Source: Streptomyces paludis (GTDB lineage: Bacteria; Actinomycetota; Actinomycetes; Streptomycetales; Streptomycetaceae). Taken from it: a stretch of 64,000 nt of DNA. Below are positions 44,414 to 53,119 of the stretch, one piece after another. The notes beneath the pieces were generated by a model. That model was given only the letters and a program-made list of their open reading frames with translations, searched no databases and was not told where the DNA came from. A program made the translations under genes and the position numbers. The stretch is from NCBI RefSeq assembly GCF_003344965.1, contig NZ_CP031194.1, forward strand, positions 4,774,001 through 4,838,000, given 5' to 3'. Numbering within the stretch: position 1 is the stretch's first letter; every line of letters begins with the position of its first letter.

Positions 44414-46282
44414 ATGGCGCGGCAGAAGCACGAGAAAAAGCAGGAAGCGGAAATAGATCCGGAAGCGAACGACTACGACGTGATCGTGGTCGGCTCGGGC
44501 TTCGGCGGCGCCGTCACCGCGCTGCGGCTGACCGAGAAGGGGTACCGCGTCGGCGTCCTGGAGGCCGGCCGCCGCTTCACCCGCGAGACCCTCCCGAAGA
44601 GTTCGTGGGACCTCAGGAACTATCTCTGGGCCCCGGCCCTCGGTCTCTACGGAATCCAGCGCGTCCATCTGCTCGGCAAGGTGATGGTGCTGGCGGGCGC
44701 GGGGGTCGGCGGCGGTTCGCTCAACTACGCCAACACGCTGTACGTACCGCCCGCCGCGTTCTTCGAGGACCCCCAGTGGGCGGGCATCACCGACTGGCGG
44801 CGGGAGCTGGCGCCGCACTACGACCAGGCGCGGCGGATGCTCGGCGTACGGCTCAACCCGACGACGACGCCCTCGGACGTCCATCTGAAGGCGGTCGCCG
44901 AGGAGATGGGCGTCGGCGACAGCTTCCACGCCGCGCCGGTCGGCGTCTTCTTCGGGGACGGCGCGGACGCCGACGGTACGGTCCGGGCCCGGCCGGGCGC
45001 GGAGGTGCCCGACCCGTACTTCGGCGGCGCGGGCCCGGAGCGCCGGGCCTGTACGGAGTGCGGCGCGTGCATGACGGGCTGCCGGCTGGGCGCGAAGAAC
45101 ACCCTCGGCGAGAATTACCTCCATCTCGCGGAGCGGGCGGGCGCGGTCATCCACCCCATGACATCGGTGCGGGCGGTCACGGAGGAGAGCGGGGCCGGGG
45201 GCGGATACCGCGTGGTCACCGTACCGACGGACGCGAGACAGGGCGGCGGGAAGCGGGGGAGGGCGCGCGTACGGGTCTTCCGCGCGCCCCGGGTGGTGAT
45301 TGCGGCCGGTACGTACGGCACCCAGACGCTTCTGCACACGATGCGGGACCGGGGGCTGCTGCCCCGGCTGTCGGCGCGGCTCGGGGAGCTGACCCGTACC
45401 AACTCCGAGGCGCTGGTGGGCGCGCAGACCGATGACCGGCACTACCGCGCACGCCATGGCGCGCCGAGGGCGGACTTCACCCGAGGCGTCGCCATCACCT
45501 CCTCGATCCACCCGAACGACACGACCCATATCGAACCGGTGCGGTACGGCAAGGGGTCCAACGCGATGGGCACGCTGTCCATACTCCAGGTGCCGTACAG
45601 CGACCGGCGGGTACGGGCCTGGCTGGCCGGCGCCGCGCGCCACCCCGTGCTGTTCCTGCGCTCGCTCTCCTACCGCAAGTGGTCGGAGCATACGATCATC
45701 GGCCTGGTCATGCAGTCGCTGGACAACTCCCTGACGACCTACCGGAAACCGGGCGGCGTCGGCAAGGGCCTGCTCACCGCCCGCCAGGGCCACGGCACCC
45801 CCAACCCCCAGCAGATCCCGGAGGCGACCCGGGCCGCGACCCTCATCGCGGCGGAGATCAACGGCTTCGCGGGCAGCAACATCGGTGAGCTGATGGGCAC
45901 CCCGCTCACCGCGCACTTCCTGGGCGGCTGTGTGATCGGCGCGTCGGCGGCGGAGGGCGTGATCGATCCGTACCACCGGCTGTACGGGCACCCCGGGATC
46001 TCGGTGGTCGACGGCTCGGCGGTCTCGGCGAACCTGGGGGTCAACCCGTCGCTGACGATCACGGCCCAGGCGGAGCGGGCGATGTCCTTCTGGCCGAACA
46101 AGGGCGACCCGGACCCCCGGCCGCCGCAGCGCACGGACGGGACCACGCCGTATGTGCGGCTGCCCCCGGTCGTACCGTCCCGCCCGGCGGTCCCGCCGGA
46201 GGCGTTCGGCGCGCTGCGCCTGCCGTTCCTGGCCGTACCGCAGGTTCCGCCCGTACCGCAGGATCCGCCGCGCGAGGCATAA
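44414..46282 (+). CDS. GMC-family FAD oxidoreductase (cholesterol-oxidase-like) with Cys-rich motif
   Basis: 622 aa. FAD-binding VIVVGSGFGGAVTALRL near residue 24; AGAGVGGGSLNYANTLY is the GMC signature; the C-terminal HFLGGCVIGASAAEGVIDPYHRLYGHPGISVVDGSAV completes the family. It is ChoD-like, and guaB3-choD adjacency in M. tuberculosis supports homology. Between the domains is CTECGACMTGCRLGAKNTL with Cys213, 216, 219 and 223 (CX2CX2CX3C), a pattern typical of [4Fe-4S] clusters and unusual in GMC enzymes. It follows the dehydrogenase by 18 nt (operon). Substrate (steroid, terpenoid or alcohol) not determined. Confidence 0.88.
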   Translation: MARQKHEKKQEAEIDPEANDYDVIVVGSGFGGAVTALRLTEKGYRVGVLEAGRRFTRETLPKSSWDLRNYLWAPALGLYGIQRVHLLGKVMVLAGAGVGGGSLNYANTLYVPPAAFFEDPQWAGITDWRRELAPHYDQARRMLGVRLNPTTTPSDVHLKAVAEEMGVGDSFHAAPVGVFFGDGADADGTVRARPGAEVPDPYFGGAGPERRACTECGACMTGCRLGAKNTLGENYLHLAERAGAVIHPMTSVRAVTEESGAGGGYRVVTVPTDARQGGGKRGRARVRVFRAPRVVIAAGTYGTQTLLHTMRDRGLLPRLSARLGELTRTNSEALVGAQTDDRHYRARHGAPRADFTRGVAITSSIHPNDTTHIEPVRYGKGSNAMGTLSILQVPYSDRRVRAWLAGAARHPVLFLRSLSYRKWSEHTIIGLVMQSLDNSLTTYRKPGGVGKGLLTARQGHGTPNPQQIPEATRAATLIAAEINGFAGSNIGELMGTPLTAHFLGGCVIGASAAEGVIDPYHRLYGHPGISVVDGSAVSANLGVNPSLTITAQAERAMSFWPNKGDPDPRPPQRTDGTTPYVRLPPVVPSRPAVPPEAFGALRLPFLAVPQVPPVPQDPPREA

Positions 46283-46297
46283 AGGGCATGCGGACAT

Positions 46298-46339
46298 GAG
46301 AGAGGCGCTGCACCCCCCTCCGAGTGCAGCGCCTCTCTC
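46298..46339. terminator. Bidirectional terminator
   Basis: 16-bp perfect stem GAGAGAGGCGCTGCAC/GTGCAGCGCCTCTCTC with a 10-nt loop, between the GMC oxidoreductase and the convergent LAQTG surface protein. Confidence 0.9.
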
Positions 46340-46367
46340 TTTCGCGTGCGAGACGCGAGCTTCTGGG

Positions 46368-47438
46368 TTACGCGGCGGCCTCGCCGCTGCGGCGGCGCTT
46401 CAGCGCGAAGACCACACCGGCACCGGCGACGATGGCGATCCCGCCGGCCATGCCGATCACGGGCATCATCGAGGAGGAACCGGTCTGGGCGAGGCTGCCC
46501 TCCGGCTTGATCTCCTTGTCACCGACCGGCTTCGCGGGCAGCGGCTTCTTGCCGCCCTGCGGCTTGGCCTCGTTGGGCTTGCCCGGGTCGCTGCCGGCGG
46601 CGACGATCGTGAACTCGTAGTACGCCTCGTCGTCCGCGATGACGCAGTTGCCCTTGTCATTGACGTACGCGCCGATGCTGATGGCGTAGCCGAGACCGGC
46701 CGGGGCCGACTTGTCGACGTTCAGGCGCAGGTTGATCGAGAACGACTCCTTCGCCCTCACGTCGGTGAAGCCGAGGTAGCCGGCCCCCTCGTCGAACGCG
46801 TCGAGGGAGATGTCGACCCACTTGCCGGACTCCGGGTCCTGGAACTGGAGCGTCAGGTGATCGGTGTCGAAGCCCCAGGTGTCCTCGTCGATCTGGGCGG
46901 TGAAGACACCGAGGTCGACCCGCTTGTAGTCGTTCTTGCCCTTGTTCGAGACGTTGAGCTTGAAGGAGTGGAAGCCGCTGCCCGCGACGATCTTGTCGGG
47001 CAGCCCGCTCAGGCTGGTGCTGAGGTTCGGGTCCAGCTCGATCTCGTCCCGGTCCAGGCAGTCGTTGATGCCGTTGCCGGGGTCGGCGGTCGGCGAGGCG
47101 GTGCTGGAGGGCGGTGTGCTCACCGGAGGCGTCGTGCTGGACTCGCCGTCGCCGGGCGTGGGCGCCACCGGCGTCGTCTCGTCGTCGGTCGGCTCGGTCG
47201 CGCCGTCCGTCGGCCCGGGGGGCGTCTCGCCGTCGGTGGGCTCGGAGCCCTCGGTGGGAGTCTCGCTCGCCTCGGTGTCCTCGGGGGCCGGGACGGACTC
47301 GCTGGCGCCGGGCGCGGGCGAGTCGGTCGACGTCGGGGTGTCCTCACCGGTCGCGAACGCGGCGGGAGCCGAGAAGAAGGCGGCGGGGGCTATGACAGCG
47401 GTCGCTGCGGCGACGGCCATAGCGCGGCGGAGCTTCAT
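46368..47438 (-). CDS. LAQTG-motif cell-wall-anchored surface protein
   Basis: 356 aa. Sec signal peptide (MKLRRAMAVAAATAVIAPAA, cleavage near AFA-TG), a Ser/Thr/Pro/Glu/Asp-rich stalk of about 100 residues, a folded central domain (about 125-285; NDCLDRDEIELDPNLSTSL onwards), and a sorting signal LAQTG at 316-320 followed by a hydrophobic span (SSMMPVIGMAGGIAIVAGAGVVFAL) and KRRRSG. LAxTG is the motif used by streptomycete class E sortases, so the protein should be linked to peptidoglycan. No adhesin or enzyme motif is recognised. A Crp-like palindrome lies 153 nt upstream. Confidence 0.88.
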   Translation of the reverse strand: MKLRRAMAVAAATAVIAPAAFFSAPAAFATGEDTPTSTDSPAPGASESVPAPEDTEASETPTEGSEPTDGETPPGPTDGATEPTDDETTPVAPTPGDGESSTTPPVSTPPSSTASPTADPGNGINDCLDRDEIELDPNLSTSLSGLPDKIVAGSGFHSFKLNVSNKGKNDYKRVDLGVFTAQIDEDTWGFDTDHLTLQFQDPESGKWVDISLDAFDEGAGYLGFTDVRAKESFSINLRLNVDKSAPAGLGYAISIGAYVNDKGNCVIADDEAYYEFTIVAAGSDPGKPNEAKPQGGKKPLPAKPVGDKEIKPEGSLAQTGSSSMMPVIGMAGGIAIVAGAGVVFALKRRRSGEAAA

Positions 47439-47590
47439 GAAGACCTCAGCGAGGTTCGGCGCACCACTGCGTGCGAGGTGCGGAGTCGTTGGGCCTCCAC
47501 CAGAGGGTGGTTACGGGTGAGGCCGTTGATTTCGCATGCAAGACCTGCGACATGCGGGAATGGTTGCGGTCTTCTTCACAGAATCTTTAA

Positions 47591-47604
47591 GTGACCTGCG
47601 TCAC
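47591..47604. promoter_or_regulatory. Crp-like palindrome upstream of the LAQTG gene
   Basis: GTGACCTGCGTCAC, arms GTGAC/GTCAC with 4 nt between, fitting GTG-N6-GNCAC. Same type as at 9459-9472. Confidence 0.4.
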
Positions 47605-47794
47605 GACCATTTCTCACCCGTACGGCGCGTGACCGCGAAGGCCCTGCCTTCGTTGGACGTACGGGCGCGCGGATACAGAGGAACCAGCGTGGCTCCGCCG
47701 GGGCGTGCGACGCACCTCGCACGTGCGTCGTGGGACCTCGTCCCGGCGCCCGTGACCGGTAGGCAGGGGACAGCAGCCCGGTCACAGCACGGAA

Positions 47795-47826
47795 CGGCCG
47801 GCCCCGGGGACGCCCGGGGCCGGCCG
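47795..47826 (-). terminator. Terminator after chorismate mutase
   Basis: Perfect 14-bp stem CGGCCGGCCCCGGG/CCCGGGGCCGGCCG with loop GACG, 45 nt after the chorismate mutase stop. Confidence 0.85.
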
Positions 47827-47871
47827 CGTGCGGGGGACGGAGCGGACCCCGGACCTCGCGCCGCGCGTCGG

Positions 47872-48153
47872 TCAGACGCGGCCCCGGCTCAGCTCCAGCA
47901 GGGTCATCGCCAGCGCCGTGCCGGGCTTGCCGAGGGCGTCGCTGTAGTGGGCGATGATCTCCATCTCGCGCGAGAGATGGACCCGGCGGCCACCGGAGGC
48001 GATCCGGGCGTCCTGGACGACGGCCGAGACCGCGATCCGCTCCTGGACGAGGCCGATGATCCGGTCGTCGAGCGCGTCGATGCGCTCGCGCGCGTCGCCG
48101 ATGACGGTCTCGGTGTCGGTGTCGGTGACGGTGTTCTGCTGGGTGGTGGTCAT
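47872..48153 (-). CDS. Chorismate mutase (AroQ class)
   Basis: 93 aa. After a Thr/Asp-rich start (TTTQQNTVTDTDTETV) the AroQ fold is ARERIDALDDRIIGLVQERIAVSAVVQDARIASGGRRVHLSREMEII. It converts chorismate to prephenate, the branch point to Phe and Tyr. The active-site Arg and Lys/Arg residues of the family are present in RIDALDDRIIGLVQER and in GGRRVHLSRE. The ATG at 48153 follows a purine-poor leader. A short reading frame rich in Tyr/Phe and a terminator-like hairpin lie upstream on the same strand, suggesting attenuation by aromatic amino acids. Confidence 0.88.
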   Translation of the reverse strand: MTTTQQNTVTDTDTETVIGDARERIDALDDRIIGLVQERIAVSAVVQDARIASGGRRVHLSREMEIIAHYSDALGKPGTALAMTLLELSRGRV

Positions 48154-48204
48154 CTGCGGGGGCCTCTCGGTTCGGTACGGGGAGAGCCGCCGGGCCCGAA
48201 ACGC

Positions 48205-48242
48205 GACAGACGCCCCGGACCTGGTGGCCCGGGGCGCCTGTC
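48205..48242 (-). terminator. Candidate attenuator hairpin before chorismate mutase
   Basis: On the minus strand GACAGGCGCCCCGG pairs with CCGGGGCGTCTGTC (14 bp, one G-T pair) with a 10-nt loop, then CGCGTTTCG. It lies 17 nt after the leader-peptide stop and 51 nt before the chorismate mutase ATG, the normal place for a transcription attenuator. Confidence 0.65.
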
Positions 48243-48259
48243 GGAAGTCGCTTGTCAGC

Positions 48260-48331
48260 TCAAGCAGCACGACCGTGGCAGCCGGACGGGCCGGTGCCAT
48301 AGGTAAAGACGTACGTCAGCTGCTGGTGCAT
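48260..48331 (-). CDS. Putative Tyr/Phe-rich leader peptide of chorismate mutase
   Basis: 23 aa, MHQQLTYVFTYGTGPSG and then CHGRAA. Tyr, Phe and Tyr occur within five residues, encoded TAC, TTT and TAT; TTT and TAT are rare codons in Streptomyces. It is directly followed by a terminator-like hairpin and chorismate mutase. A -10-like CATACT ends 6 nt before the ATG, so the mRNA is probably leaderless and translation starts at the 5' end. The likely role is ribosome-mediated attenuation in response to tyrosyl or phenylalanyl-tRNA. This is inference from structure and composition. Confidence 0.6.
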   Translation of the reverse strand: MHQQLTYVFTYGTGPSGCHGRAA

Positions 48332-48337
48332 GGGGCC

Positions 48338-48368
48338 AGTATGGACCCGGCGGGCCCGCGCCCGGCAA
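48338..48368 (-). promoter_or_regulatory. Promoter of the chorismate mutase leader
   Basis: On the minus strand TTGCCG (-35, 48363-48368) and CATACT (-10, 48338-48343) are 19 nt apart, with the leader-peptide ATG 6 nt downstream. Spacing is slightly long. Confidence 0.5.
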
Positions 48369-48558
48369 CGCCGGTTCGGATCGTGAGACGCGGCGTGCGG
48401 CCCGGGCGGACGGTGCCGGAGGTACGGGAGGCACGGGAGGGAAGCGGGAGACGGGGGAGACGGGGGAGACGGGGGAGACGCGGGGCTTCGCGCCATCGGG
48501 GCCCCGGTAGAATTGGCCGGACCTCCTCTTCTCACGTCACCGCCGGAAGGCCGCCCCC

Positions 48559-50142
48559 GTGCCAGCAGCACCCCCCGCCGCCCCCGACGTCGTTCTCGTC
48601 GTCGACTTCGGCGCGCAGTACGCCCAGCTCATCGCCCGCCGCGTCCGCGAGGCCCGGGTCTACAGCGAGATCGTCCCGTCCACGATGCCGGTGGCCGAGA
48701 TGCTGGCCAAGAACCCCCGCGCGATCATCCTCTCCGGTGGCCCCTCCTCCGTGTACGCGGAGAACGCCCCGACCGTGGACCGCGCGCTGTTCGAGGCCGG
48801 GGTGCCCGTCTTCGGCATGTGCTACGGCTTCCAGCTGATGGCGACCACGCTCGGCGGGACCGTCGACAACACCGGCGCCCGCGAGTACGGCCGTACGGAG
48901 CTGAGGGTCTCGAACACCGGCTCCACGCTCTTCGAGGGCACCCCCGCCGAGCAGGCGGTCTGGATGTCGCACGGCGACGCCTGCTCCGCCGCGCCCGCCG
49001 GCTTCACCGTCACCGCGTCCACGGACGTCGTCCCGGTCGCCGCGTTCGAGAACGACGAGCGGAAGCTGTACGGCGTCCAGCACCACCCCGAGGTGCTGCA
49101 CTCCACGTACGGACAGCAGGTCCTGGAGCACTTCCTCTACCGGGGCGCAGGCATCGAGCCGACCTGGACCACGGCGAACGTGGTGGACGAGCAGGTCGCG
49201 CTGATCCGTGAGCAGGTCGGCACGAAGCGCGCCATCTGCGGGCTGTCCGGCGGCGTGGACTCGGCCGTGGCCGCGGCCCTGGTCCAGAAGGCCATCGGAT
49301 CCCAGCTGACCTGCGTGTACGTCGACCACGGTCTGATGCGCAAGGGCGAGACCGAGCAGGTCGAGAAGGACTTCGTCGCCGCGACGGGCGTGCAGCTCCG
49401 GGTGGTCGACGCCGAGGAGCGCTTCCTCACCGCGCTGGCCGGGGTCTCCGACCCCGAGCAGAAGCGGAAGATCATCGGCCGGGAGTTCATCCGGGTCTTC
49501 GAGCAGGCCCAGGCCGACATCGTGGCCGAGGCGGGCGCGGAGGGCGAGGACGTCGCGTTCCTGGTCCAGGGCACGCTCTACCCGGACGTGGTCGAGTCCG
49601 GCGGCGGCACCGGCACCGCCAACATCAAGTCGCACCACAATGTCGGCGGGCTCCCCGACGACATCGAGTTCGCCCTCGTCGAGCCGCTGCGCAAGCTGTT
49701 CAAGGACGAGGTCCGGATGGTCGGCCAGCAGCTGGGGCTGCCGGAGGAGATCGTCCAGCGCCAGCCGTTCCCCGGCCCCGGCCTTGGGATCCGGATCGTC
49801 GGCGAGGTCACGCGCGAGCGTCTCGACCTGCTGCGCGAGGCCGACGCGATCGCCCGCGAGGAGCTGACCGCGGCCGGTCTCGACCGGGACATCTGGCAGT
49901 GCCCGGTGGTCCTCCTCGCGGACGTACGCTCCGTGGGCGTCCAGGGCGACGGCCGTACGTACGGCCACCCGATCGTGCTGCGGCCCGTCTCGTCGGAGGA
50001 CGCGATGACGGCCGACTGGACACGGATGCCGTACGACGTGCTGGCGAAGATCTCCACCCGGATCACCAACGAGGTCGCCGACGTCAACCGGGTGGTCCTC
50101 GACGTGACGAGCAAGCCGCCGGGGACCATCGAGTGGGAGTAG
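48559..50142 (+). CDS. guaA: GMP synthase (glutamine-hydrolysing)
   Basis: 527 aa. N-terminal class I glutamine amidotransferase with catalytic Cys88 (GMCYGFQ) and His-Pro-Glu triad end [14 protein letters not shown] pyrophosphatase domain with P-loop [15 protein letters not shown]-terminal dimerisation domain ending KPPGTIEWE. Converts XMP to GMP. The GTG start follows GGAAGG. It stands alone between the chorismate mutase leader (divergent) and a Uma2-family gene, about 18 kb from guaB. Confidence 0.97.
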   Translation: MPAAPPAAPDVVLVVDFGAQYAQLIARRVREARVYSEIVPSTMPVAEMLAKNPRAIILSGGPSSVYAENAPTVDRALFEAGVPVFGMCYGFQLMATTLGGTVDNTGAREYGRTELRVSNTGSTLFEGTPAEQAVWMSHGDACSAAPAGFTVTASTDVVPVAAFENDERKLYGVQHHPEVLHSTYGQQVLEHFLYRGAGIEPTWTTANVVDEQVALIREQVGTKRAICGLSGGVDSAVAAALVQKAIGSQLTCVYVDHGLMRKGETEQVEKDFVAATGVQLRVVDAEERFLTALAGVSDPEQKRKIIGREFIRVFEQAQADIVAEAGAEGEDVAFLVQGTLYPDVVESGGGTGTANIKSHHNVGGLPDDIEFALVEPLRKLFKDEVRMVGQQLGLPEEIVQRQPFPGPGLGIRIVGEVTRERLDLLREADAIAREELTAAGLDRDIWQCPVVLLADVRSVGVQGDGRTYGHPIVLRPVSSEDAMTADWTRMPYDVLAKISTRITNEVADVNRVVLDVTSKPPGTIEWE

Positions 50143-50268
50143 CCCCTCCCGGGCCCTCCCGCCGAGGGTCAACGCCGACGCCGTCGCTCATTCGTTTGGG
50201 TGGCGGCGTCGACGTATCCCCTGGGTACGCTGCTGGTAGAGGTCAGACTCCGACGTATGGGAGTAATC

Positions 50269-50880
50269 ATGAGCGCCGCACCTGAGCACGGGCTGGAACC
50301 GCGTTATGAGTGGCCGATCCCGCCCGCCGGGGGCTGGACCGCAGATGACCTCGACCGGATTCCGGGCCTCCCGCCGCATGCTGAGCTGATCGACGGGAGC
50401 CTTGTCCTGATGAGTCCGCAGACCCGATTTCATATGCGCACCATGCGTCTGCTGGAGAACATCCTTCTCGATCAGGTGCCCGATGACCTCGACGTCGACC
50501 GTGAGATGACCATCAGGATCGACGCCAAGAACCGCCCGGAGCCGGACATCCTGGTGTTCCTGGCAGAGGGGGCCACCGGCCCGAGGCAGACCTGGCACCG
50601 GCCGGAGGACATCGTTCTCGCCATCGAAGTCGTCTCCGAGGACTCTTTGGAGCGCGACCGCGATGTGAAGCCCCGCAAGTACGCGGAAGCGGGGGTACGG
50701 CACTTCTGGCGTGTGGAGGAGGAGCGCGGTCTGCCCGTCGTCTACAGCTATGAACGTGACCCGGCCACGCAGGTGTATGTACCGACCGGTATTCACCGTG
50801 AGCGGCTTGTGCTGAAAGAGCCATTTCCGATCGAGATCGATCTGACGGCGGTCAACCGGCGCCGTTCCGCGGAGGGCTGA
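50269..50880 (+). CDS. Uma2-family endonuclease-like protein
   Basis: 203 aa. The PD-(D/E)XK-like core is visible: a first acidic residue in AELIDGSLVLMSP, PEPDILVFL, and EVVSEDSLERDRDVKPRKYAEAGVRHFWRVEEE. Proteins of this DUF820/Uma2 family are abundant in streptomycetes and have a restriction-endonuclease fold; nuclease activity is presumed and their biological role is unknown. The ATG at 50269 has GGGAG upstream; an earlier ATG at 50257 is less likely. No methyltransferase or immunity gene is adjacent, so this is not an R-M system. Confidence 0.85.
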   Translation: MSAAPEHGLEPRYEWPIPPAGGWTADDLDRIPGLPPHAELIDGSLVLMSPQTRFHMRTMRLLENILLDQVPDDLDVDREMTIRIDAKNRPEPDILVFLAEGATGPRQTWHRPEDIVLAIEVVSEDSLERDRDVKPRKYAEAGVRHFWRVEEERGLPVVYSYERDPATQVYVPTGIHRERLVLKEPFPIEIDLTAVNRRRSAEG

Positions 50881-50996
50881 GTCCGCCGGGGCAACACCGT
50901 AATGATGTTGTCACCCGCTCCGACCGGGCAAACTTCGCATACCTCACCCTCTGTGCGGGACAATTCCCTTGCGTTGCAAGGAAGTTCACTCACGGG

Positions 50997-52283
50997 GTGG
51001 GAAGGGCGGAAACCGGCGTGGCTGTGCAAGAGGCGAGGCGGAGCGCGCACGGCGGTGGCTGCGGCTGCGGGGACTGCCCGCACGGGGCCCGGGAGGGGCA
51101 CCGGCGGGCCGTGGCCGAGTTCCTGGCGAAGCGCGACGGATACGCCGCCGGGGAAGGGCTGCCCGGGGCGGTCGCGCACTCGGTGGGGGCCTCCCGGCAG
51201 TGGGTGTCCGACGAGCTGACCCAGTCCGCGCGCGCCGTGGCCGACCGGAGCCGGGAGGCGGGCGACGCCTGGCTGCACACCGTCCGGCGCAATACGCTGC
51301 TGGCCGTGTGGGGCGCGGTCGTCGTGCTCGCGTTCGTCCAGACGGCCACCGCGATCGGGGTGGGCTGGTCGCTCGCGCGTACGGCCGGACTGGTCGCCGC
51401 GGTGAGCGTCGCGGGGGCGCTGACCGCCGCCGCCCTGCTGCACCGGGCCCGCGGCGGGCTGCTCGCGCCGCTGATCGGGGAGGACAACCGGCTCTCCACC
51501 TCGCGGACCGTCGCCTCCGCCTGGGTGCTGCTCGTGGTGTTCGCCGTGCTGGTGCTCGCGCTCCAGCTGGCCGGCGCGTCCGGGCACACACGGCGCGACG
51601 AACTGATCGCCGGACTCGAACTGGCCCGGGGCGTGGGCCTTGTCACCGTCCTCGCCGTGGTCTGCGCCATCGCCGTCATCGTGCGCGGGGTGGTGTCCGT
51701 ACGGGTGCTGGGGCAGCGGCTCCAGAAGGTACGGGCCGAGCGGCCCCGGCCGGCGGATCTGCTCTGCGACGACGGCGGGCGCGGCAGCTTCACCGATGTG
51801 CAGTACGTCCTGGTGAACGCCGTCGCGGTGGTCTTCGCCGCGGTCCGGCTGGCCCGCCGGCCCGAGCAGCTGCCTGACCTGCCCTGGGCGCTCGCGCTGC
51901 TGGTCACCGTCTCCGCCGCCACCTACTTCGCCGGGAAGTACGCGGAGGGCGGGCGGCCCGTCGTCCTGTCGGTGGTGCGGGCCAGGGAGGCCGGTGATCT
52001 GGACGCCCCCATCCGGACCGGTGACGACATCGAGATCCGCGGCGCCGGATTCGTGCCGCCCGGGGCCGGCACCCCGGACCGGCTGGCGCGGATGGTCGTG
52101 CGGATCGGCTCCGTCCATGTCCATGTGCCGCTGGTGCCCGTCCCGGGCGGCTTCGCCAACCCGTCGGACACCTGTCTGACCGTGCCCGTCCCCGTCGATG
52201 TCGAACCGGGCGCGGTCGAGGTGCAGGTCGTGACGGCGGCCGGGGTCGAGACCAACCGGGTCATCGTCGACGTACTCGACTGA
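50997..52283 (+). CDS. Multi-pass membrane protein with C-terminal IPT/TIG-like domain
   Basis: 428 aa. N-terminal Cys/His/Gly-rich patch (GGGCGCGDCPHGAREGH), a helical region, then four or more hydrophobic segments (LLAVWGAVVVLAFVQTATAIGV; GLVAAVSVAGALTAAALL; SAWVLLVVFAVLVLALQ; VGLVTVLAVVCAIAVIV), two further short ones, and a soluble C-terminal domain from about residue 325 with IRTGDDIEIRGAGFVPPG and VEVQVVTAAGVETNRVIVDVLD, the look of an IPT/TIG immunoglobulin-like fold. The start is uncertain: in-frame GTGs at 50997, 51018 and 51024 all have weak ribosome-binding sites. Function unknown. Confidence 0.7.
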   Translation: MGRAETGVAVQEARRSAHGGGCGCGDCPHGAREGHRRAVAEFLAKRDGYAAGEGLPGAVAHSVGASRQWVSDELTQSARAVADRSREAGDAWLHTVRRNTLLAVWGAVVVLAFVQTATAIGVGWSLARTAGLVAAVSVAGALTAAALLHRARGGLLAPLIGEDNRLSTSRTVASAWVLLVVFAVLVLALQLAGASGHTRRDELIAGLELARGVGLVTVLAVVCAIAVIVRGVVSVRVLGQRLQKVRAERPRPADLLCDDGGRGSFTDVQYVLVNAVAVVFAAVRLARRPEQLPDLPWALALLVTVSAATYFAGKYAEGGRPVVLSVVRAREAGDLDAPIRTGDDIEIRGAGFVPPGAGTPDRLARMVVRIGSVHVHVPLVPVPGGFANPSDTCLTVPVPVDVEPGAVEVQVVTAAGVETNRVIVDVLD

Positions 52284-52424
52284 CCTTGATCCATATTCTT
52301 CCTTCGGTGCATACAACTGAATGAATTCGGGCGGTTGTTATTCGAATCCGGCCAGAACTGATTCACTGGGCCCCTGACATGTCCGTACGTACGCGCGGAC
52401 GGACAGGCGAGAGGCGGACCGGCG

Positions 52425-52949
52425 ATGACGTATGGCAACCGGACGGACACCTACGGGCTGGGCGTCGGGGGCGGTGACCGGGGCGGCCTCCGCGAGAGCG
52501 CGGCGCGCCACGCGCTGCTCCCGCTGCGGCTGTTCCTCGGCATCACCTTTATCTACGCGGGCATCGACAAGCTCACCCAGGGCGGCTTCTTCGCGGCCAC
52601 CGGGGCGGGGTCCGTCGGGGAGCTGATGCGTGCCGTACGGGACACGTCGGCCATCCCGGCCCTGGTGGACCTGGCGCTCAAGGCCCCGGCAGGGTTCGGC
52701 TACGCCATCGCGCTCGGTGAGCTGGCCGTGGGGCTCGGTGCCCTCTTCGGGGTGTTCACCCGGCTCGCCGCGCTCGGTGGCGCCCTCATCTCGCTCAGCC
52801 TCTGGCTGACCGTGAGCTGGCAGAGCGACCCGTACTACTACGGCAACGACCTCGTCTACTTGATGGCGTGGCTGCCGCTCGTGCTCGCCGGGGCCCCGTC
52901 GTTCTCGCTGGACTCCGTCCTGGCCGGGCGGCGCCGCCGTATCAGATAG
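52425..52949 (+). CDS. DoxX family membrane protein
   Basis: 174 aa with four transmembrane helices. LPLRLFLGITFIYAGIDKLTQGGFF is the diagnostic DoxX start, followed by FGYAIALGELAVGLGALFGVFTRLAALGGALISLSLWLTV. DoxX-type proteins are quinone-linked oxidoreductase subunits in some organisms and participate in redox stress in mycobacteria. The ATG at 52425 begins MTYGNRTDTYGLG. Its last 94 bp overlap the convergent small membrane gene. Confidence 0.85.
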   Translation: MTYGNRTDTYGLGVGGGDRGGLRESAARHALLPLRLFLGITFIYAGIDKLTQGGFFAATGAGSVGELMRAVRDTSAIPALVDLALKAPAGFGYAIALGELAVGLGALFGVFTRLAALGGALISLSLWLTVSWQSDPYYYGNDLVYLMAWLPLVLAGAPSFSLDSVLAGRRRRIR

Positions 52950-53119
52950 GTCACCCAGGTCACCAAGGACGCCAGGAACAGACCGCAGGCCATCACCGCG
53001 AACGCCGTGAACCAGGGCGCCTGCCAGGCACCGGCGGCCTCGCCCAGATACGGGACGGCGGCGGCCAGCGCGGTCAGCCCCACGACCAGCCGGCCGGGCC
53101 GGAAGTCATGACGCAGCAC
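52856..53119 (-). CDS. Small two-helix membrane protein
   Basis: 87 aa starting with GTG at 53119, preceded by GGAGGTGG at 6-nt spacing. Two hydrophobic helices (LVVGLTALAAAVPYLGEAAG and APWFTAFAVMACGLFLASLVTWVTYLI) and a polar tail. The start overlaps the end of the PspC gene by 14 bp, so translation is coupled; the 3' 94 bp overlap the convergent DoxX gene. It is probably a partner of the PspC/LiaF-like protein. Function unknown. Confidence 0.75.
   Translation of the reverse strand: MLRHDFRPGRLVVGLTALAAAVPYLGEAAGAWQAPWFTAFAVMACGLFLASLVTWVTYLIRRRRPARTESSENDGAPASTSGSHAIK

Larger units (their letters stand above)
47439..47871. other. Intergenic region between the LAQTG gene and chorismate mutase
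   Basis: Promoter region of the LAQTG gene (right to left) with a Crp-like palindrome and, on its right side, the chorismate mutase terminator (both listed separately). The stretch around 47560-47590 (GGTCTTCTTCACAGAATCTTTAAG) is less GC-rich and probably holds promoter elements. No gene. Confidence 0.5.
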
